Assembly (NCBI GenBank): GCA_963678675.1
Contig: OY783194.1
Location: forward strand, 20,004,278 to 20,068,277
Length of the DNA: 64,000 bases
Reading direction: 5' to 3'
Origin: Xiphydria camelus
Taxonomy: Eukaryota > Arthropoda > Insecta > Hymenoptera > Xiphydriidae
Part shown: positions 58,217 to 64,000 of the stretch, piece by piece
Layout of the letters: each line of letters begins with the position of its first letter
Numbering within the stretch: position 1 is the stretch's first letter
Position numbers and translations under genes: made by a program
Notes under the pieces: model-generated
What the model saw: the letters and a program-made list of their open reading frames with translations, nothing else
Told to the model about the DNA's origin: nothing
Databases searched by the model: none

Positions 58217-58550
58217 TTGATATAAAGAACACAACATTTTGTAACCAGAGATAACACTGGACAATAGTGATTTTGTTACTCGAACCAGAACAGGTGATTC
58301 TTATAGATATATGTGAACTAAAAACGAATTTGACTCTCAAATTGATTGTTCCTAAACAATTTTATAAAGCCAAATTTCAGTACAAGTCGATCGTTTAAGT
58401 CCGCCGCGCCACGCGCCTAAATGTATCGAAGGTCACGGCCGAAACTTGTTGTCAGCAGAACAGAGAGCGCTACTTCTGAGCGTACTGAGCGGTAGCGGTT
58501 TATGCTCGATCTGCTGAATGCAACCATTAACTTACTGTTAGCCTAAAAGA

Positions 58551-58862
58551 TCATACGAGGGCAGAGTAAAAAGTTCGATATTTTTCTAGTAGATGGTGGT
58601 GCGCCCCAAATTCTGTAAAGTAGCCCCCTGCTGCGGCGATGACCTCTTCGTTTGATGAGAATTTCTTTCCAGCCAGCCATTTTTTCAAGTCTGGGATGAG
58701 AAAGAAGTCGTAGGGAGCCAAATTCGGTGAATAAGATGGATGCGGCAGCAATTCGAACTTCAAATCGACCAATTTCGCTGTTGCAACGGCAGACGAATGG
58801 GCAGGTGCATTGTCGTGGTGGAACAGATCTTTTTTTTTCGCCAAATGAGGGCGTATACTCAT
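58551..58862 (-). pseudogene. Mariner transposase C-terminal remnant (103 codons)
   Basis: The frame contains HHDNAPAHSS (about 15-24), the second catalytic Asp block, and LPHPSYSPNLAPYDFFLIPDL (about 37-57), whose last Asp is the third catalytic residue of the D,D34D type. LKKWLAGKKFSSNEEVIAA follows. The N-terminal helix-turn-helix and the first Asp are missing; full mariner transposases have about 345 residues. The last residues are encoded by the inverted repeat itself. It cannot be active. The ATG at 58862 is fortuitous. Confidence 0.85.
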
Positions 58863-58919
58863 CTTCGCGATCGCACCACCATCTACTAGAAAAGTATCAG
58901 ATTTTTAACTTTGCCCTCG
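58556..58919. mobile_element. Mariner deletion derivative, 364 bp, TA target duplication
   Basis: CGAGGGCAGAGTAAAAAGTT at the left is inverted at the right (TTTTTAACTTTGCCCTCG). The arms run about 48 bp through CTAGTAGATGGTGGTGCG, with TA at 58554-58555 and 58920-58921. The interior keeps the C-terminal part of a mariner transposase on the minus strand, so it arose by internal deletion of a full element. Confidence 0.8.
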
Positions 58920-59231
58920 TATATAATAACGTCTGGAGATGATCAAAATAGTATTATTGCATCCTTTAAAGAGTGGCAATTTCGACAAACTGCAAGAAAA
59001 GATACTTAGGTATATAACTTTTTTTATTGTCGAAGTTTTTTTGACTCAGAGCATTCGTCAAACAAAACCTTTCCGTTGAAAAGAAAACAATCATTTTCTT
59101 AATAAATATAATTAAAGCCGGTCCTAGAAGTAAGCACAGCAATGCAGCAGATGCGGCGCAGCAGCTTCCTTTTTCTTTTGTTTTCGTACAACTAACGCTA
59201 GCGTGCAAGATTTCGGCAGTTGTGAACCAAG
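58920..59231. other. Unassigned spacer
   Basis: Nothing recognisable is seen. Confidence 0.4.
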
Positions 59232-61150
59232 GATAAGAAGGATATAGAAAAGGATGGCGCCATTACCACCGATCTGATTCGTTCTATCCACTCACTATCC
59301 GACCCGAATCTGGCCGAAATGAAGCGAAGGTCCTCGAAGGAGCAAAGACGGGAACTCACTTTTGTCCTGGACACAAGTGCCGATTTAGTCACAGACAGAC
59401 GAGTTTGGGTAGTATATCTTGTACGAATTTCCACTCATTTGAATCGCCCCATAATTCAGCGTGATTGAACAACCCGCATCGGAAGGAGAAGCTCGAACGA
59501 GTCAATCAGTCGGCGATCGTTTGTAAGTTACCTACTCATGTCAGCCCCACCGTTCTTCAGTCGTCTTTACGGCTGTCCAGATTTGTCTTTTTTTCCATAT
59601 AATCGATACCCGGCAATTGAAATAATACAACTCTCATTTATAGTTGTTAATTGTTCGTTTGTATTTCATTTATTAGATCCGTCCGGCTGTATTCCCGAAC
59701 GAACCGCCTCTCCCTCAAATGCCAGGTTGGGGTCTATCTAATGCTCACCGCCACGCAAAGTGCACCGATTGCAGATATTGTAATTAAAACTCAACTATCG
59801 TAGAGGCTGTCAACGGTCTCTTCGCAACAAAAATTTGAAAAATTTGTACCAAAATGCCAGAGAATCGAGAATGAACAGAGTTTATCCGCGAACAAAATTT
59901 CAAGGAAGAACTCTATGATTTTTTCGTGGGTACAATTTCCGCCACGCACCTTCAACTACATTCCGAGAGAAAAGATAGTCCACCGATAGAACCGGAGGAT
60001 GACCTCCTCTGATTTTCGATCGACGACACGATCGACGAGTAACGGGTTGGACCATTCTCCAAAGCGACGCGCTAATATAGTTCCCGTGGCAGTATCAGTG
60101 GATCCTACTCAGAAATGGAAATTACGTGAGGAGCTGAGGATGAACCTTAGAGGGATCCTTGGACCCGACAGCTGTGAGCCAGACTAAACTTCATTGAGCT
60201 TAAAAAAGCCGTAGTAAGGTAATGATAACACTCGTAGCCGCGACTATGGCGACGGTGACGGTAGCGTCTGTAAAATACCTTTTTTTTTTAATGTTGTAAA
60301 ATACCCTGGGACCATCGATATCTCATTGTCAGGGAAGAAGCGGAAGTTCCTTCATCGGAACACGGTGTCGTCAACATCGGTCTGACTTCCAATCATCCCA
60401 TTTGGCAGGAGCTGCTTCCAAAGGATTTAGAAACTTTTGTGACTGATCTTTCTCGGATAATTTAAATAGAACTCACCGTAAACATACAGCTAATCGAGAT
60501 ACTAGCCACCCTAGGGAATCCAACGGATGGTACCAACGAGATGTTTGAGCTGCTCTAGGTCGATGATGATTGGCGCTCATTTATTATCAGGAACGCAGAA
60601 CGAGTAAGTACTGAGAATGGTAAAAAGAGTGATGTACATTGTAGTATCTGTCAGCAGTATCACTGGGCTTTATCTTCTAGATCGGCCGAACATCCACTGA
60701 CACAACCCCGAATGCACTGATAACCCATAATGAACCTCCACCCGCGACATCTTCACAATTAACTCTTAAAGTATTGCTACGATCATTTGCTAATGAAAGC
60801 TGTCTTATACTTCCACGGCCAGAAGAATAGAGGCGTGTGGAGGACTATCGAGAAGCTCAAGTATGGGACTGGAATAGTAGAACTGAATATAGACTGGATG
60901 ATCACCATAATGCTTGAATCCCTCGATGATATGTCGTGCTAGTAGGTTTGCGTGAGGTGAGAACTATAGACTACTTATGCTAATTCTCGAAGAAAACTCC
61001 TCATATGATCAGAAACATCGAACCTGTAAAAAGAATTTGATACATTCCTGCACATTCAGACCCAGGGAGTGAATGAGAAGGTCCTGAACTTATCACTTAC
61101 CTAGAGTCCAATTGAAGGGTGAATAAAACAGACCAGAGGATCTACTAGAG
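59232..61150 (+). pseudogene. Decayed multi-exon gene, function not recognised
   Basis: Several stretches read as protein with intron-like gaps. Exon-like 59232-59468 includes LSDPNLAEMKRRSSKEQRRE. A 63-nt block 59460-59522 lies between AATTCAG and GTAAGT. Block 59677-60218 follows TTTCATTTATTAG and ends AGTAAG before GTAATG. It contains EELYDFFVGTISATHLQLHS and, in another frame, DPTQKWKLREELRMNLRGIL. Exon 60333-60603 follows CATTGTCAG and precedes GTAAGTA. It reads VNIGLTSNHPIWQELLPKDL and later IELTVNIQLIEILATLGN. Exon 60681-60956 follows TATCTTCTAG and starts IGRTSTDTTPNALITHNEPP. Codon phase is kept across introns 60219-60332 and 60604-60680. In-frame stops (for example TAA 60463, TAG 60556, TAG 60828) and frame changes show decay. 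Retained introns mean it was not copied from mRNA. A further exon may start at 61060 (TQGVNEKVLNLSLT). Confidence 0.5.
60333..60603 (+). pseudogene. Best-supported exon of the decayed gene
   Basis: The exon is 271 nt, bounded by CTCATTGTCAG and GTAAGTA. Its first base completes an Arg codon begun by AG at the end of the preceding exon (60218). It then reads 90 codons ending exactly at a codon boundary, and the next exon continues in phase at 60681. Two stops (60463-60465, 60556-60558) interrupt an otherwise natural helical-looking protein sequence. Confidence 0.55.
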
Positions 61151-61159
61151 ATTGCCTAT

Positions 61160-62023
61160 GATAAAGGAGGACTTTGTCAATCGAGCTACATAAGGAACGA
61201 ATTTGGAGGAACATCGTCAAGTTAATCTAGCTGAATTTGGATTCAAATCCAACTGAAACAAGATCTTTGAAAGAGCGAATTGATGATGAGCGGATATTTT
61301 TACTATGGACACGCGTACTGAATTAGTAGCACGTCTCTCTAGACAGTATTTATATTGTACAAATTTCAGAAGAGTGTGTTACAATAACATGAGGTGAGCT
61401 GCTCATATATTTGATACCGTAAGTACTCTAGGTTATAATTATGAGTATTACTACTCTTGGTTTCCGGGAGCTAGTCGCGTCCAAGTTGTTATTTTTTTGC
61501 AATATTTCGTAAACATTGCAGTTTTCGTCATCAAAACAGATAACGTTCTGATATTGATTAGCTAATACCATAGGTCATTCACTCCGTTCCTTCAGGTCGC
61601 TCCACGCCTTCACGCCTTCACGCGTGTTCGGAGAGCCATGTGCCTCTTTACCAAACACTGGACTAGCTGAGTTCATGCAAAACCTTTGGTCGATTAGGTT
61701 CCACTGTTTTGATTTATCTCAATTCGCAATGATTCATCGTGGCTCGGAATATACTTTGGAATTATCTAGCGCCAATCGACATACATATTGTACTGATTTT
61801 TGAGATTGCGATTAGGACCCAGTACTAAAAGAGGCCATAAAGCGGGTCTTATGTCATAGCTTCTAATATTGTTTTTTACGTATAAATAGGGGAAGTGGGG
61901 GGTTAATTAAATCTAAATTAACTACTGAACTTTAGGTCCTTTGTATCTATTCCATCATCCTGTTGTATATCTAAATACCAAATCTACCCTCCTTCCAGAA
62001 ACCTAGGATCTAGCCCTCAGATA
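61160..62023. other. Unassigned DNA
   Basis: No clear gene is seen. Fragments near 61190-61290 may be further decayed exons of the upstream pseudogene, but no splice-consistent frame was found. Confidence 0.3.
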
Positions 62024-62043
62024 TCTATATATATAAAAATGAA

Positions 62044-62046
<3 letters not shown>

Positions 62047-62106
<60 letters not shown>
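62047..62106. repeat. (TGTC)n microsatellite inside the Helitron
   Basis: About fourteen tetranucleotide units are directly visible, followed by CGTATGCCTTCCTAAACCG. Confidence 0.9.
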
Positions 62107-62117
62107 ATGTCTCGTAT

Positions 62118-63105
62118 GCCTTCCTAAACCGTTCATCCGATTGCGATGAAATTTTGGGAAATGGTTGGACGCATGCCTGCGATGGTTTCTGAGTTAGTAA
62201 ATATTATACAGGGTGTTCAAAAAGTCCCGGTACGGCCGATTATCTCAGCGGGAAAACATTTTAGAGAAAAATGTTTAATACAAAACTTTAAGGATTTTCC
62301 CTTGGCTACCCAGTGGTCGTATTGGATTTGACCTTGACCGTGACCTTTAAGGTAATATCAAATGCCTTCCTAAACCGTTCATCCGATTGCGATGAAACTT
62401 TGGAGAATGGTTGGACGCATGCCCGCGAAGGTTTCTTATTGTTAGTAAATCTTATAAAAGGTGTTCAAAAAGTACCGGTACTGATGATTATTATGCCTTC
62501 CTAAACCGTTCATTCGATTGCGATGAAAAGTTGGGGAATGGTTGGACGCATGTCCGCGAAGGTTTCTGAGTTAGTAAATCTTATAAAAGGTGTTCAAAAA
62601 GTACTGGTACTGATTAAACCGTTCATCCGATTGCGATGAAAAGTTGGGGAATGGTTGGACGCATGCCCGCAAAGGTTTTTGAGTTAGTAAATCTTATACA
62701 GGGTGTTCAAAAAGTATCGGTACGGATGATTATTATGCCTTCCTAAACCGTTCATCCGATTGCGATGAAAATTTGGAGAACAGTTGGACGCATATCCGCG
62801 AAGGTTTGAGTTAGTAAATCTTATACAGGGTGTTCAAAAAGTACAGGTACGGATGATTATTTGCCTTCCTAAACCGTTCATCCGATTGCGATGAAACTTT
62901 GGGGAATGGTTGGACGCATGCCCGCGAAGGTTTCTGAATTAGTAAATCTTATAAAAGGTGTTCAAAAAGTACCGGTACTGATGATTATTATGCCTTCCTA
63001 AACCGTTCATCCGATTGCGATGAAAAGTTGGGAAATGGTTGGACGCATGCCCGCGAAGGTTTCTGAGTTAGTAAATCTTATACAGGGTGTTCAAAAAGTC
63101 GAACT
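62118..63105. repeat. Minisatellite, seven units of about 120-131 bp
   Basis: Units begin GCCTTCCTAAACCGTTCATC at 62118, 62364, 62495, 62737, 62863 and 62992. One truncated unit starts TAAACCG at 62615. Each continues with CGATTGCGATGAAA, GGTTGGACGCATGCCCGCGA and CAGGGTGTTCAAAAAGTA or a close variant. The first two units are separated by an extra block of about 115 bp. The spacers are not unique, so this is an ordinary tandem array. Confidence 0.9.
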
Positions 63106-63362
63106 ATACTTGACCTAAATTTGACCTCCGCTGACAATAAAGGTAACATGAAAAAAATGGTCAAGGACACATTTGAACGTGAAAAAAAATTAATTTGACC
63201 TCGATATAACCTTGAAGGTCATGGTCAAGGTCAAATCCAATATGACCATTGCGTAACCCGGGAAAAATACTAAAAGTTTTGTATTAAAAATGTATTTAAA
63301 CAATGGTGGACGGACAAAATCAATCCACAATCTACCCGTGCGAAACCGGGACGGGCTGCTAG

Positions 63363-64000
63363 TACTTCATAAATTTGCCGGCTTCAATAAGCGAGAACTA
63401 AACTTCAGTCACTATAGCCCTCATAAGGCGTTGTAGTAACACAACGAGAGTGTATAAAGATTGCTTCCTTTAATCTATTTATTTTCTGCATCGTGGGTCC
63501 TTAATAAGATTCATTTTGTAGAAATGGTAACGCACAGTAGGCCATGCCTAATTAAGATAATGGTTCACAAAAATTCTAAATGTCTCTTCTACCTAGCTTT
63601 AAGATACTAAAGACCTCGATACCATTCAATTCTCCGATAACATTCAACTCGGTGGAGCCAACTAATTCAACCCTCAGGGTCTTCTCCATTACTACTATAA
63701 ATGTCGATCTAGTCTATCTCGTTGTCCCTCTAAGAATTGGAGATTGCAGCCTATTAGGCCACCCTTGCTCTATTTTCAACTCAATCCTAGGACACCAGAT
63801 AACAGCAGTACATCAGTCTGAGCTGTAAAATAAATGGCTTTAGCCAAAGATCCCAGTCTTCAATTACGGGTGAAAGTTCTTCTGCAATTCTGGAAAGTTT
63901 GTGCAATCATTCTCTCCTACTTTTCAAAATATTTTTTCCAATTCGGCTTCCCATATTGTACACCATTAACGAAACGTAACTAGGACGTGATTCCATAAGG
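63363..64000. other. Unassigned DNA at the window end
   Basis: An 82-codon open frame at 63580-63828 (+) is followed by AATAAA, but it has no recognisable motif and I do not call it a gene. Nothing else is identified. Confidence 0.35.

Larger units (their letters stand above)
56689..58525. mobile_element. Outer element of a nested transposon cluster, about 1.84 kb
   Basis: GGGTGCGTTCAGCAGATC at the left and GATCTGCTGAATGCAACC at the right are imperfect inverted ends. CCGCTCCGC/GAGCGGTAGCGG text follows inside each end. The original element is interrupted by at least two others (56790-57368 and 57606-58216). No transposase is seen, and the target duplication is not clear. Confidence 0.5.
62024..63362 (+). 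mobile_element. Non-autonomous Helitron, about 1.34 kb
   Basis: It starts TCTATATATATATAAAAATG after an A (62023) and ends CTAG (63359-63362) before a T (63363), as expected for Helitron insertion between A and T. A hairpin with stem CCCGT/ACGGG (63335-63339, 63351-63355) lies three bases before CTAG. The interior has a TCTG-type tetranucleotide run, about seven tandem repeats and an inverted pair (about 62262-62353 with 63207-63295). No Rep/helicase frame is present, so rolling-circle movement would need an enzyme from elsewhere. Confidence 0.8.

Noticed and set aside
59232..61150. Stop-codon recoding as an explanation for the interrupted gene
   Set aside because: All three stop codons occur (TAA, TAG, TGA) together with frame changes, which fits decay rather than a recoding rule.
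62118..63105. Regular repeats that might suggest a CRISPR array
   Set aside because: Units are about 125 bp and contiguous, with no unique spacers, and lie inside a Helitron in a eukaryotic genome. They are a minisatellite.
63580..63828. 82-codon open frame followed by AATAAA
   Set aside because: It is tempting as a small gene end, but it has no motif and a short length, and no upstream exon was found, so I left it as unassigned DNA.
1..64000. tRNA or rRNA genes
   Set aside because: I looked for GTTCRA-type T-loops with plausible acceptor stems and found none convincing. The only tRNA-like match is the retrotransposon primer site at 19701-19718.

Overview
The window looks like one stretch of an AT-rich insect genome. 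Hymenoptera is my best guess, but that is inference from base composition and the mix of transposons. There are no operons, phage genes, CRISPR arrays, rRNA or recognisable tRNA genes. Only one host gene is clearly intact: a 3.5-kb open frame at 20572-24099 (+) encoding a 1175-residue protein with 13 C2H2 zinc fingers. A second host-type locus at about 59232-61150 (+) appears to be an intron-containing pseudogene. Three of its exons join with matching codon phase across short introns, but the frame carries stops and shifts.

Almost everything else recognisable is transposon-derived. A Ty3/Gypsy-class LTR retrotransposon lies on the minus strand at 14945-19930. It has 208-bp LTRs differing at two positions, a TAAT target duplication, a tRNA-Pro primer-binding site, and gag-protease-RT-RNase H-integrase. 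Its frame is broken near the Gag start and inside RNase H, and it has unusual residues at the protease and RT active sites. At 37705-38731 is a PIF/Harbinger deletion derivative with TAA flanks. It keeps the start of a transposase on (+) and the start of a MADF-type protein on (-). A non-autonomous Helitron lies at 62024-63362. Two Tc1/mariner-superfamily transposase relics lie at 13063-13460 and 58551-58862, both (-).

Many small inverted-repeat elements fill the rest. Five short elements are flanked by TTAA. A TTA-flanked Harbinger-type element sits at 10142-10280. Several are TA-flanked. Two are large fold-back structures (10953-11710 and 27251-29498). A nest three levels deep occupies 56689-58525. 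A family of roughly 570-bp repeats occurs at about 8193, 32564, 39830 (partial) and 43656. One inverted-repeat element (35369-35864) carries a duplicated module of CCAAT boxes and perfect CRE sites.

By region: 1-14.9 kb is intergenic with small repeats; 14.9-19.9 kb is the Gypsy element; 20.4-24.1 kb is the zinc-finger gene with probable 3' UTR beyond; 26.6-58.9 kb is repeat-rich, gene-poor DNA with long plain AT-rich stretches (notably 46.7-52.1 and 53.2-56.7 kb); 59.2-61.2 kb is the decayed gene; 62-63.4 kb is the Helitron. I saw no new multi-gene system. The most interesting items are the damaged but young Gypsy element, the CCAAT/CRE element, the Harbinger remnant, the nested and fold-back elements, and the decayed gene. 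All calls come from reading the sequence, without database searches.
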